Notes under the pieces: model-generated
Told to the model about the DNA's origin: nothing
Database searches by the model: none
The model's input: the letters and a program-made list of their open reading frames with translations, nothing else
Source of the DNA: Tetradesmus obliquus
Lineage: Eukaryota; Chlorophyta; Chlorophyceae; Sphaeropleales; Scenedesmaceae
NCBI GenBank assembly: GCA_030272155.1
Contig: CP126202.1
Location: 4,361,501-4,425,500 of the forward strand
Reading direction: 5' to 3'
Length of the DNA: 64,000 nt
Shown here: positions 11,031 to 21,791 of the stretch, piece after piece
Position numbering within the stretch: the first letter of the stretch is position 1
How the letters are laid out: every line of letters begins with the position of its first letter
Made by a program: the position numbers and the translations under genes

Positions 11031-12331
11031 CCACACTACTGTGCACGACGCCTGCACACACACATACATATGTTGCTTGACACCCATTGCCGGGCTGCGC
11101 ACATGTGCAACCTGCGGAATGCGGGGATGCATGCAGCTGTCTAAGATGGTCCCATGTATCTCACATCCAACTACCCGCTGGCATGTGCTGTTTGCATGCC
11201 AGCAGCCTCAAGGGCCTCATCTGCCTTGTCTAGATGGTGCTAGGACCCACATCTAACCACCCTCTCTCTTGTGTAATGCACTGCTGCATGCCTGCAGCCT
11301 TGGAGGCGCCCGGGCTGCCCGCAGCACTGCAGCAGCACCCACACAGAGCAGCAGCTCTGCTGGAGGCGGGCCTCAGGGCAACGCTCGCTGAGCAGCATGA
11401 TACCCAAAGCAGGGAAGATGCTACTTACAGCATCGGCGTGCTGTGCTTTGCTTGCAATATGACACAGCACCTGCAGGGACACTTTGGTGCGGTGTGTCGT
11501 GCACAGCCGGCCGCAGCAGAGCAGCTGTTTGGGCTGGCTGCAAGCATGCTGAAGGCGGCAAGCCAAGTCTGCAGCAGCAGTTTTGCTGACAAGCTTGGCT
11601 TCAGCAGCAGCACATACAGAGAAGTAGTGCTGGAGTCAGCAATCAGCAGCGCTGACGCAGCAGTGCATGCCATTGTGCAGCAGGCGGAGTTTCCTGCAGC
11701 ACAGCGGCTGCTGCTGCTTGGCCGGCTGCTGAGTGTACTGGGTAAGGCTGCCGGCCTCTGCAGCAGCGAAGCATGGCCTGATCACTTGACATCTACAACT
11801 GATTGGTTTGAGATCTATCACCAACTGTTGGGTGTTGCAGTTCGCAGCGTGGATGACTGTGTGCAGCTGTTGGCTGAGGTAACGCTGCCGGGTGAAGCAG
11901 CAGCGGCGGCAGAAGCAGCGCGGCAGCTGCAGCAGCAGGTGGCGGCGCTGGCGAGTGCTCTGGAGCAGCAGCTGCAGGTGGCTGACGAAGCAGCGCCGCT
12001 CCCAGCAACAGCAGCACCTGAGCACTTGCTGCAGCAGCAGCAGCAACTGCGTCAGGCCATGTCCGTTGAGCTGCCGCAGCAGCTGCAGCAGTTTGGTGAG
12101 GCGGTGTGTCACCAGCTGCCAGTCAGCCTGTGGTGCTGCAACCCGCGCTGCAGCAACCTGCAGCAGCAGAGTGAGGCAGAGCTGGTGGGGGGCAAGGCCT
12201 GCGTGTGTGCGGGCTGCCGCACTGCGCGCTTCTGCAGTCGGCAGTGCCTGGAGCAGTGCTGGAAGACGCGGCTGCACAAGGGCGTGTGCAGGCGCATCGC
12301 TGCAGGGCGCCAGCAGCAGCAGCAGCCGTAG
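8228..12331 (+). CDS. MYND zinc-finger protein, tandem copy 1, probably disrupted
   Basis: Likely exons: 8228-8410, 8567-8815, about 9541-10629 and 11298-12331. The protein is Gln/Ser/Ala-rich with a C-terminal MYND finger: the cysteine ladder CNPRC, CVCAGC, FCSRQC and HKGVC lies at 12140-12290. MYND domains are zinc-binding protein-interaction modules. Against copy 2, exon 3 lacks one base just after its acceptor. The frame after the acceptor hits TGA at 9577, and the frame starting at the MTARLQ segment must change again within the CAG run near 9720. A block of about 55 residues present in copy 2 is also missing. The last exon is fully open (about 344 residues). This may be a pseudogene, an assembly indel, or a gene expressed only from the last exon. 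The function of the N-terminal part is not recognised. Confidence 0.7.
9120..9560 (+). repeat. 138-bp tandem repeat carrying the exon 3 acceptor of MYND copy 1
   Basis: Four units start near 9125, 9262, 9400 and 9538. Each contains GCACAGGGCTG(C/T)TGG, the 3' splice-site edge of exon 3, followed by CAACCATCTTTTGCTCC and CATTGCTAACAGCATCAACA. Only the last copy leads into coding sequence. It is another array of exon-edge copies, here on the acceptor side. Confidence 0.85.
10625..11046 (+). repeat. Duplicated exon-intron edge with CAG expansion in one copy
   Basis: The exon 3 end and donor (GAAGCTGGTGAGTGACTC) with about 180 bp of intron is repeated directly. The second copy starts near 10804 (GAAGCTGGTGAGGGACTC). 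The CAG tract in the first copy has about 4 units and in the second about 20 (10969-11030). The rest of the unit is about 85-90% alike by eye. Confidence 0.85.
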
Positions 12332-12539
12332 CAGCAGCCTGCTGGCGACGCCACCTTACAGCCGGCACCTAAAACCAGCAGCAGCAGAGTTTTATGGTGG
12401 GTGCAGCCACCATGGATGCAGGCTTGCTGTCTGCTGAAACTATTGCTCGTGCCCTTTTTGCCTTGAATGAGCACCACGTGCTGCGTAAGTGTTGGCAGCT
12501 GATGCGGCGCAGCACATTGCAGGCAGCATGCTGCAGTCT
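12332..12539. other. 3' flank of MYND copy 1
   Basis: This follows the TAG stop of copy 1. No separate gene is seen. A clear TGTAA signal is not present in the first 200 bases. Confidence 0.35.
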
Positions 12540-12800
12540 TTTCTGGCCAGCCAGGTTGTGCTGTGTGATGAGAGAAACAGCATTGGCGGCAGTAAGGGTG
12601 GGCTGCTGGCCAAGCAGGTGGCATGGTGGCAGCATGCGCTGGTAACAGGGCTCCGTGTGGTGGCCACCATGGGCTGGGAGGCCAGCTGGGCCTGCAGCCG
12701 CAACAGTAGCAGCGGCATGGTGTGGGCTGTCAACAACTGCTGCTGCTGCTGCCGCGTCAGCAGGTGGTGGTCTGTTGGGTTGGTATTGCGCCAAGGCTAG
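12540..12800 (+). pseudogene. Displaced copy of the kinesin tail exon
   Basis: From GGCGGCAGTAAGGGTGGGCT (12585 on) the sequence matches the last kinesin exon at 7481-7625 base for base over long stretches, encoding [20 protein letters not shown] and continuing into WEASW. It lies 5 kb downstream, between the two MYND copies, with no kinesin motor nearby. Small differences (a missing YMG, an extra CSRNS block, no TGA at the same place) show that it has drifted. It is either a fragment duplicated with its flank or a tail module captured twice. Confidence 0.85.
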
Positions 12801-13363
12801 CAGCTCAGCTTGTCAAGGGCAGGTTTGCTCACTGCAATGTTCGACTGTCACCACTGGTGCTGAGTAGCAGCCACATTTGGACGCTTGTATCCCTGCGTAC
12901 CAAACGTTCACGTTTGCACTGTCTCGAGACAACGCAGAGATCCAGCATGTCAGAGAGTCTGCAGCGTTCAGCATTGGTGCTGCTGCTGGGAGTTTTGACC
13001 CCAAAGCACATGTGTAGCTACAGTCAGATATGGTACGCTGGTAGGTCAAACCACAGGTCATTACCCAGCCGACCCGACGCATCGTTTATGTATGGCCCGC
13101 CGCTGCCAGGGCGTCCGGGTACTAACGCCTGCAGGCGCGGATTCGTCTCGAACCCTGGACTAACACTAGTCAAACAATGATGTGTCTGGTTGACTATACC
13201 AAGTGCTTGAAACGTTAACTTTCCTGTGTTGACAAAATCACATCATTTCATCTGGAGTAAAGCATCAGGCTGAGACGTAGGAAGCAATGCACATCACCGG
13301 TACACGTACGGAGCGTTGACTCCTCACTTGCTTGCCTCCGCTTCCGTCTCCTCTGTAAGCAAA
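12801..13363. other. Intergenic spacer before MYND copy 2
   Basis: No gene is supported. The last part, before ATG 13364, is the likely promoter region of copy 2. Confidence 0.35.
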
Positions 13364-14611
13364 ATGAGCCTAAGTTCTCTGATGATTCAGTTCAACCTGC
13401 AGAACACAGCTCTCATGCTGTGCATGCTGGATGACATTGCTGCTGCTCGTGACCTGGCACAGCTGGAGCAGTACGACGAGCAGGCCTCGGTCTTACCAAA
13501 TTGGCTGTTACACGAATGCAGCAGGGTTGTCTCTGCTGTCTGCAGTGTTCGATGCTCCGCCGTGGAGGTGAACTGGGGTGCTGGAATTGTCCTGCAACCA
13601 AAACATGACAGGAGACAGGAGACAGGAGGCACAGAAGCGCCCCACGTACTTGTCCCGTAGCTTACGCCGCTAAAAAAATGTTTTGTTCACCTTCAACTGC
13701 AGGAGTTGGTGCACAAGGACAAAATCCTTAGGCGGTTCGGCAGGGCGCTGTCTACAGCTGTGCAGCTGCTGCTGCGCAAGAAGCAGCAGCAGAAGCAGAA
13801 GCAGAAGCATGAGTGGCACAAGCCAAGCCACGACCATAACAGTGCTGTACATGTTGTCGGCATGCTGCGGATATCCTTATCGATGTTGCTGGAGGAGGCT
13901 TGGACAGCAACTGCGCCACGCAGCGACACAGACAACTTGCAGGTTGCAGTGCAGGTGGCAGAGTCAGGTGTGCTGACACCGCTGGGCATGCTCCTTTTGC
14001 AGTTAGTTTTGCATGTCAAGCAATTTGGCGCGTGCAACTGGCTGATGATTGCCATGCATGTTGGTGTGCGCAGCCAGTTGCTGCATCCAAGCTTTGAGCT
14101 GGGTTGCTGAGCAAGTCTCTTGATACTTGCCTGGCACGGCTTGCAATGCATCAGAGTACTGCAGGCTGTGCGTTGTTGTGGTGTCAACACCGTCCAGTTG
14201 CCTGGGCTGTGCCCTTGTATACTGTTGGCTATTGTGCAGTCATTCAATCAACTGCCAAACGAACCTCCACCAGCTGGCTGTTGCTGCTGCTGTGCGGTGT
14301 GCAGGGCTGCTGTCAACCCAACAGCAAGCTTCGTTGCAGCATGACTGCGCGGCTGCAAGCCGCAACACAGCACCAGGCGTCCAGTAGCAGCAGCAGCAGT
14401 AGCAGCAGCATTGCTGGTGTGCTGGAAGACTTGACAAGCAGCGTAGTGACACACGCATGTCTTGATGTTGTCAGACTCCTCAGCGTGGCGTGGCCGGGGG
14501 CTGTCCCGCTGGCAGCAGCAGCGCTGGCGCCCTGCTTTGTGTCTGTGGTGGAGCTAGCCTGGGCAGTGATGGAGGCTGCCGCTGCTGCTGGGCTGCTTGA
14601 TGGCGGCAGCA

Positions 14612-14613
<2 letters not shown>

Positions 14614-14662
<49 letters not shown>
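14614..14662 (+). repeat. CAG/AGC microsatellite in MYND copy 2
   Basis: About 14-16 uninterrupted AGC units encode a Ser run in exon 3. Copy 1 lacks this stretch. Confidence 0.9.
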
Positions 14663-14663
<1 letters not shown>

Positions 14664-15037
14664 TGGCTGTTCCTGTGACGTTGTTATCACTTATGCAGTT
14701 CAACTGGCAGCAACCATCAGCCAGACGCTAGGTCTTGCACTGACTGATGATGACAGGCTGGCAGCCTGGCGGCCGCATGCGCAGCAGTTTGTGTCAGACT
14801 CGCTGCTGAAGCTGCTGATGACCTACGCAGGCATAAGTCTTGCAGAGCTGCACAAGCAGCAGCAGGGGCAGCAGGCGTGCGTGCAGCCGTATCACCAGCA
14901 GCTGCTGGCAGAGCTGCGGGTGACGCAGAGTGAGCAGCAGAATCGCATTTCACATGCACACCGCGGCCCAGCCAGCATGATGCATGCATGTATAGCACCA
15001 GCATTCGCAGTGCAGATGCAAGCAACCGCGTTGCAAT

Positions 15038-15039
<2 letters not shown>

Positions 15040-15101
<62 letters not shown>
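15040..15101 (+). repeat. CAG microsatellite in MYND copy 2
   Basis: About 20 AGC units encode poly-Ser in the reading frame. The matching place in copy 1 (near 10131-10185) has interrupted, shorter runs. Confidence 0.9.
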
Positions 15102-15102
<1 letters not shown>

Positions 15103-17172
15103 GGCAACAGCAGCAGTGGCACTGGCAACAGCGGCAGTGGCGCGAGCAGCATTGTCCCTGGCGAGGCAGCACAACCTGCTGCTGTGACGGCAGTAGGTGC
15201 GCCTGCCGTCAGCAGCAGGCTGCATGAGCTGCTGCTGCTGACAATGCTGGAGTACGCAGTCCTAGTTTCAGCAGACGCAGTTTGCCTGCAGTATGCTCTC
15301 TGTTGCGCCGCAGGTGTGTGTGACTTTTTAGGGCAGCTTCACAGCAGTGTAGCAGCAGATGCTGCCAAGCCTCAACAGCAAACCGCGGGTTCAGCAACTG
15401 ATAACTACAGGCTGTTTGAGGATAGCGCGCTGCTGCAGTGCCTGCTGCTGGAGGTCGGTCCGGCAGTGCTGCGCAGCACTCGCGCCTCCGCCTCTGTTGC
15501 GGGCTCTGCCAGTGCTGCTGCAGATGGCAGTGATGCTGCTGAGAAGACGTTAGCAGTGGCTGTGCGCAGCTGCAGGCGGTCGCTGGCGGCGCTGTGCGAG
15601 CATGCGTTTGGTGCTGGTGAGCTGCCCGCGCCTGGACTGCTGCTTGGACAAACTAACCTGCAGCAACATCATCTGCAACTGAGTTGCATTTTGCATGTTG
15701 TGGTGCGGAAGGTTGTTTGGTGCAGAGTGCATGGTGGTGCCTTTGCAGGTAGGTTTTGCAAGCTCAGCATCAGCCGCCTGAACCCCCCTGGTGTCGATTC
15801 CCTGCAAGCATGTGCCTGTTGCGCTGCTGGCCTCATCAACATGCCCAACTCTGCAACCTGTGTGTGATAACGTGCATGCAGTCATGCGGCCGCAGCTGCC
15901 GACAGCAATCAGGCAGCACCCATGCGAGGCAGCAGCGCTGCTGGAAGCTGCTCTCAAAAACAAACTTGTTTGATCAGGAGCTGCATCAATGCAGCTTAGA
16001 TGCTGCACATGGCATTCACCTGCTGGAGCTGGTTTGCCATACAGCATTCGGCTTGAAGGAGGAAGGCTACACTGTATCTCCGGCTGAGCCTGCAGCCGCA
16101 GAGCAACTGTTTGAGCTAACTGGCACTGTCCTCAAGGCGGCTGGCATAGCCTGCAGCAGCAGCTTTGCTGACAGGTTGCTCTGCAGCGGCTGCGTGGACA
16201 GCAAGCGGGTGCTGCTGCTGGTTGCTACCGCAATCGATACATTGGTACGCGTAGCGACTGAGCAGCAGGACGTCCCCGCAGTGCTGCGGCTGCTGCTGCA
16301 TGGCCGGCTGCTTTGGGTGTTTGGCATGATCAGCGACACCAGCAGCAGCGAAGCATGGGGCGACCAGCTGGCACCCGCAGATACAGGCTGCTGCATGGTG
16401 CAGGCTGTCTTGAGCAGTGTGGAGGGCTGTGCCACGCTGTTGGCTGAGGTGGCGCTGCCGGGTGAAGCAGCAGCAGCAGCGGAGGCAGCGCGCCTGCTGC
16501 AGCAGCAGGCGGCGGTGCTGGCAAGCGTCCTGCAGCAGCAGCTGCAATTGCTTGAGCAACTGCAAGATCATGCACCGCTACCCCAAGCAGCAGCAGCAGC
16601 AGCAGCAGCAGCGGAGCAGCTGCAGCAGCCACAGCTGGCAGAGAAGGCCAGCAAGGCCAGCAGGACGCTCCGCAAACGGGAGACATAGGCACAACCCGAC
16701 CTGCCGCCGCCGCAGCAGCAACAGCAACACCACTAGCAGCAACAGCAGAAGCAGCAGCAATAGGGTCGCCATCACTGGCAGCAGCTGCAGCACACACAGA
16801 AACAAACGAACCGGACAGCGGACATGATCTCGATGTGAGCCTGCATCAGCAGGTGTGTCAGGCCTTCCCAGGCGACCTGGCGCAGAAGCTGCAGCAGTTT
16901 GGTGAGGCAGTGTGCCACCAGCTGCCAGTCAGCCTGTGGTGCTGCAACCCGCGCTGCAGCAACCTGCAGCAGCAGAGTGAGGCAGAGCTGGTGGCGGCAA
17001 GGCCTGCATGTGTGCCGGGTGCCGCACTGCGCGCTTCTGCAGCCGGCAGTGCCTGGAGCAGTGCTGGAAGACGAGGCTGCACAAGGGCGTGTGCAGGCGC
17101 ATCGCTGCAGGGCGCCAGCAGCAGGAGCAGCCCCAGCCACAGCAGCAGCAGCAGCAGCAGCAGCAGTCATAA

Positions 17173-17799
17173 CAGTAGCAGTAGCAGCATCAGTCTGTTG
17201 ATGCAGCCCACTTAGTAGCTTTGCCAGCATCATTGGTCGGCCCTAGGCGCAACAAGACAGCAGCATCTGATGCATGCTGAGGCAAGCTGACAAAGCCTTG
17301 AAGCGCCAAGATTTGTCTGAGCTACTGCTGGCTGCCGGCCAGGTAGTAGCAGGGCGGGCGCGGCTACTGGGCGGCTCAGTATGCCTGATGTTTGGTGCAG
17401 CTGCGGCAGCTTCTTGCCAAGCTCAGGAACCTCGTGGTGGTCTGCTGCCACTCATTGTTCACGCGACATGGTGTCTGTCAATGGTGTCTTTGGTGAGGCA
17501 TTGCGTGACTCTCACCCAAGCAGTGGTGTGCACACGTGTGCATGCTGCATGCATGGCTAGAGGCAGAGGCGTTGTGGGTCTGGCAACTAGCAACACAGTC
17601 TGTGGCAACATAAAACATGTGTACACATGTTTTGTACAAAACAACATACATATTTACGCGGTGGGGCTGAAGCATTGAGGAAGAAGAGAGCGTGGAACCA
17701 AATAACGTTTCTTGTATCTTAGGTATGTCAGCTCACAATCACGAACATTGCCACCATGACAACAGATAATGCAAGCAGGCGTCAGCAAAAAAACAACTC
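17173..17799. other. Intergenic spacer after MYND copy 2
   Basis: I see no gene or RNA. The region has ordinary composition between the MYND copy and the minisatellite. Confidence 0.35.
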
Positions 17800-18190
17800 A
17801 CCTGGATGCCCCGCCACGTGTAGGAGCACCAGAGCCCACCCCGCCTCGTGTGGGCGCAAGTGGCCGCACACACAACTGACAACTGAATTCCGGCCACATG
17901 CGGGCTCAAGCACCAGCCCACACTGCCGCATATGGGCGCAGGTGGCTACACTACACACAACTGATAAGTGATGCCCCGCCACGGGTGGGCGCAAGCACCA
18001 AGCCACCCCGCCGCGGGTGGGCGCAGGCACACCGCCGCGGGTGGGTGCCAGTGGCTAACGACACACAACTGATAACTGATGCCCCGCCACGGGTGGGCGC
18101 AAGCATCAGCCCACCCCGCCGCGGGTGGGCGCAAGTGGCTAATGTCACACAACTGGTGCCCCGCCACGGATGGGCGCAAGCATCCAGGTG
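17800..18190. repeat. GC-rich minisatellite, core CCCCGCCACGGGTGGGCGCA
   Basis: The core with variants (CCCCGCCGCGGGTGGGCGCA) repeats about ten times, interleaved with CACACAACTGATAACTGATG. Units come in two alternating forms, GCAAGCACCAGCCCA and GCAAGTGGCTAA types. The open frames across it are artefacts of the repeat. Confidence 0.85.
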
Positions 18191-18860
18191 AATGTGACTG
18201 TTGAATTTTGGTAATTGGATGTGATGGGTGCAGTGATGGCTGTTGGCGCAACCTTTCTCTCCTGCCTGGCACTGACTGCTGCTGGACGTCCTGATATAAC
18301 CCCTCCCCGGGCATGTGGCCAACTACGACGAGGCTGCTGTTGCCACATCAGCATATGTGGCAGCAAGAATACCTGTGTGCGCAGCTGTGAATGCATCAAC
18401 AAATCGTATAAAGCTTACTAAAATATAATTCGAGGCCGGAACCAGTGGGGAGGGCAGCACTTGGGAAGGCCCTTGAGCAGCACTGCTTTGGGCAAAATTT
18501 GGCGGCAAGCTCCGCGCCAAGCGCAACGGGTCGCCCACGACGTTTCGCACCGTAATCTTGCTATTAACAATGAGACAATATATTAAAGATGGATTTGCAA
18601 TATTTTCAGTGTTGCTACGACCGAAATGGCGAGGCAGCGACATGCTGCTAGTCTCGCAGCAACTTGCCGATGCTACATCACGACGCTGCTGTTTCGCTGC
18701 AGCAGTATCTTGTCCAGTTATTGAGGCATCAAAATTAGGTAAGCGGTGAGTCAAAGTCCTCCTATGCAACCCGAAGGGCCTGCCACGGTCACCTAACACA
18801 TGCTGCTGTTGTACATGCCATGTCCATGGTGGGCGGCTTGCAGGCTGAATGATGTATGCA
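18191..18860. other. Spacer without a supported gene
   Basis: An open frame exists on the minus strand (18323-18799) but starts at GTG, has no domain and no splice context. I see nothing else. Confidence 0.3.
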
Positions 18861-18879
18861 CAATGTCATGTGCGCAGTG

Positions 18880-19022
18880 AAGGCCTCAGCCACACGACAG
18901 CACGCATCTTCTGTGCATCAGCACAGGGATGCCAGATCTGTGGGTTCGAAAGCGTCTTCACCAACTTCTGCACCACTGCAGAGTGCTGGGGGCTGATGAG
19001 GCCCGCATGCAGCGTCTAGAGC
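18880..19022 (+). other. Possible orphan Cys-rich exon
   Basis: One frame reads ARIFCASAQGCQICGFESVF, then TNFCTTAECWGLM, and ends at TAG near 19020. The CxxC followed by spaced Cys looks like part of a zinc-binding fold. I cannot connect it to other exons, and it is too short to assign. Confidence 0.25.
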
Positions 19023-19184
19023 ACTTGCCACAACAAACAAGCAGCGGCTCAGCAGCGCCGCCCACTGCACGCACTACATCACTAAGGTTGATGTTGGGGC
19101 ATTGCACCGTTGCTGGTTGCTTCAATAAGCTTCAAGTTCACCTGTATTTTTGCTGTTGTTTTCTTATGGTTGAAGGTAGGCGGT

Positions 19185-21125
19185 AGTGCAGCCCAGCCTT
19201 CCATTCGGCCTTCCAGCAATTCTATGTGGCCTGGGGGATGCCCTGCTTGCGTCCTCCGTCCTTCAGCAGTTTTATCTGGGTGGCGCTCGCAGTCTGGGGG
19301 ACGCCTGGCAAGCATCCTCAGCTTTCCAGCAATTCTATGTGGCATGGGGGACGCCCTGCAAGTGTCGTCCTGTCATGCAGCAATTTTATGTGGGTGGCAC
19401 TCGCAGCCTGGGGGACGCCCTGCAAGCATCCTCTGTCATGCAGCAATTCTATGTGGCCTGGGGGACGCCCTGCTTGCGTCCTCCGTCCTTCAGCAGTTCT
19501 ATGTGGGTGACGCGCAAAGCGTGGGGGACGCCATGCAAGCGTCCTCTGTCATGCAGCAATTCTATGTGGGTGGCGCGCGTAGCATGGGGGACGGCCTGCA
19601 AGCGCCATCTGTCATGCAGCAATACTATGTGGGTGGCGCTCGCAGTCTGGGGGACGCCTGGCAAGCATCCTCAGCTTTCCAGCAATTCTATGTGGCATGG
19701 GGGACGCCCTGCAAGTGTCGTCCTGTCATGCAGCAATTTTATGTGGGTGGCACTCGCAGCCTGGGGGACGCCCTGCAAGCGTCCTCTGTCATGCAACAAT
19801 TCTATGTGGCCTGGGGGACGCCCTGCTTGCGTCCTCCGTCCTTCAGCAGTTCTATGTGGGTGACGCGCAAAGCGTGGGGGACGCCATGCAAGCGTCCTCT
19901 GTCATGCAGCAATTCTATGTGGGTGGCGCGCGCAGCATGGGGGACGGCCTGCAAGCGCCATCTGTCATGCAGCAATACTATGTGGGTGGCGTTCGCAGTC
20001 TGGGGGACGCCTGGCAAGCATCCTCAGCTTTCCAGCAATTCTATGTGGCATGGGGGACGCCCTGCAAGTGTCGTCCTGTCATGCAGCAATTTTATGTGGG
20101 TGGCACTCGCAGCCTGGGGGACGCCCTGCAAGCGTCCTCTGTCATGCAGCAATTCTATGTGGCCTGGGGGCCGCCCTGCAAGCGTCCTCTGTCATGCAGC
20201 AATTTCATGTGGGTGGCGCGCGCAGCATGGGGGACGCCCTGCAAGCGTCTTCTGTCATGGAACAATTTTATGTGGGTGGCGCTCGCAGTATGGGGGACGC
20301 CTGGCAAGCGTCCTCTGTCATGCAGCAATTCTATGTGGCCTGGGGGACGCCCTGCTTGCGTCCTCCGTCCTTCAGCAGTTCTATGTGGGTGGCGCGCAAA
20401 GCGTGGGGGACGCCATGCAAGCGTCCTCTGTCATGCAGCAATTCTATGAGGGTGGCGCGTCCAGCATGGGGAACGCCCTGCAAGCGTCCTCAGCTTTCCA
20501 GCAATTCTGTGTGGCCTGGGGGACGCCCTGCAAGCGTCGTTCTGTCATGCAGCAATTTTATGTGGGAGGCACTCGCAGCCTGGGGGACGCCCTGCAAGCG
20601 TCCTCTGTCATGCAACAATCCTATGTGGCCTGGGGGACGCCCTGCTTGCGTCCTCCGTCCTTCAGCAGTTCTATGTGGGTGGCGCGCAAAGCGTGGGGGA
20701 CGCCATGCAAGCGTCCTCTGTCATGCAGCAATTCTATGAGGGTGGCGCGTCCAGCATGGGGAACGCCCTGCAAGCGTCCTCTGTCATGGAACAATCTTAT
20801 GTGGGTGGCGCTCGCAGTACGGGGGACGCCTGGCAAGCGTCCTCTGTCATGCAGCATTTCTATGTAGCCTGGGGGACGCCCTGCTTGCGTCCTCCGTCTT
20901 TCAGCAGTTCTATGTGGGTGGCGCGCGCAGCATGGGGGACGCCCTGCAAGCGCCATCTGTCATGCAGCAATTCTATGTGGGTGGCGCTCGCAGTCTGGGG
21001 GACGCCTGGCAAGCATCCTCAGCTTTCCAGCAATTCTATGTGGCATGGGGAACGCTCTGCAAGCGTCCTGTATCTTCCAGCAATTCTACGTGGAAGGCGC
21101 GCGCAGCCTGCGGGACACCCTGCAA
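19185..21125. repeat. Large minisatellite with 63-bp and about 51-bp units
   Basis: Roughly 33 units run head to tail, each ending in CAGCAATTCTATGTGG. The long unit continues GTGGCGCTCGCAGTCTGGGG. The short unit lacks about 13 bases there and continues CCTGGGGGACGCC. Long and short units alternate in a semi-regular order, and blocks of five to six units are themselves duplicated (compare 19441-19740 with 19801-20100). The repeat has almost no stop codons, so open frames of hundreds of codons exist in more than one forward frame (up to 585). The longest starts at TTG, not ATG. I do not call it a gene. Confidence 0.9.
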
Positions 21126-21791
21126 TTTTTGGCATCCTCTGCTTTTCGGCAATTTATGTAGGAGGCGGGCACATGGCTGGGTTGGCAAGCACACGAATTG
21201 GCGTACACGTGTTTGAATTACAAATAATAGACCAGTATCACGTGGTCTGGCTTTTACAAGAAAGCCCTTGGATATGCAAAAACTTGCAGTGATAACTTAT
21301 CACGTACCACCTGTGCTCATACACATTGTGCTCTGGGACAGCAAAAATTGCAGTGCTGGCAGCTGTGGGATTATTAGGATTATTAGGCTGCTGACCGGCT
21401 GTTGCTGCACCCAGCCAACTTCGCGGAAGTGCAGCAGCAGTGCTGGCAGCAACAGCTGTGCAGGCCTGGCACACCTCTAACTGTACAGCCATATGCATTG
21501 CATATTCAATGTACAAAGCTCAGCGCAATGTGCACCAGCAGCAGTAACAGCAGTTGTGCCCAAACAGCTGTGCCTTCACTCCCTCCTCTACAAGGACCCC
21601 AGCGGCTGGCGCTAGCTGGAGAGCTGTCGTGCCAGTCCACCCACACACTTCTTGATGTAAGCTTCCAACAAGGATGAATAAGTGAATGAGCTACGCGGAA
21701 TGTGTTGAAACTCGCACCCGCGTAAGTTAAGGGAGTCCAACAAGGATCTGCCATGTGGTGTCCATGCTGGGGCCTGCACGTGGGTGGCCGC
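21126..21791. other. 3' flank of the metalloprotease gene
   Basis: No gene is seen. TTACA near 21225 is a TGTAA signal on the minus strand and could be the polyadenylation site of the metalloprotease, about 560 bases past its stop. Confidence 0.35.

Larger units (their letters stand above)
13364..17172 (+). pseudogene. MYND zinc-finger protein, tandem copy 2, with several frameshifts
   Basis: Exons align with copy 1: 13364-13567, 13703-13954, 14305-15616 and 15882-17172. Splice phases agree with copy 1. Exon 3 is a single open frame of 437 codons with several Ser/Gln runs. Exon 4 is broken. The frame after the acceptor meets TGA at 15971-15973, while homology to copy 1 resumes in another frame. 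A second shift lies in the CAG run near 16585-16615. A third lies inside the MYND finger near 16990, where GTGGCGGCAAGG replaces the GTGGGGGGCAAGG of copy 1, so one base is lost before the second Cys pair. The zinc finger is therefore not readable in one frame. I call it a pseudogene; consensus errors in a repeat-rich assembly are the alternative. Confidence 0.75.

Noticed and set aside
14717..15172. Long Cys-rich frame on the minus strand within MYND copy 2
   Set aside because: It is the reverse reading of the poly-Ser tract and has no motif of its own.
17800..18190. Possible CRISPR-like array
   Set aside because: The units are GC-rich direct repeats with variable cores and no unique spacers, in a eukaryotic genome.
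18323..18799. Minus-strand frame of 158 codons
   Set aside because: GTG start, no domain, no splice partners.
19110..20867. A 585-codon frame with a hydrophobic, signal-peptide-like start
   Set aside because: It begins with TTG, not ATG, overlaps other long open frames and consists almost wholly of the minisatellite. Openness follows from the repeat lacking stops.
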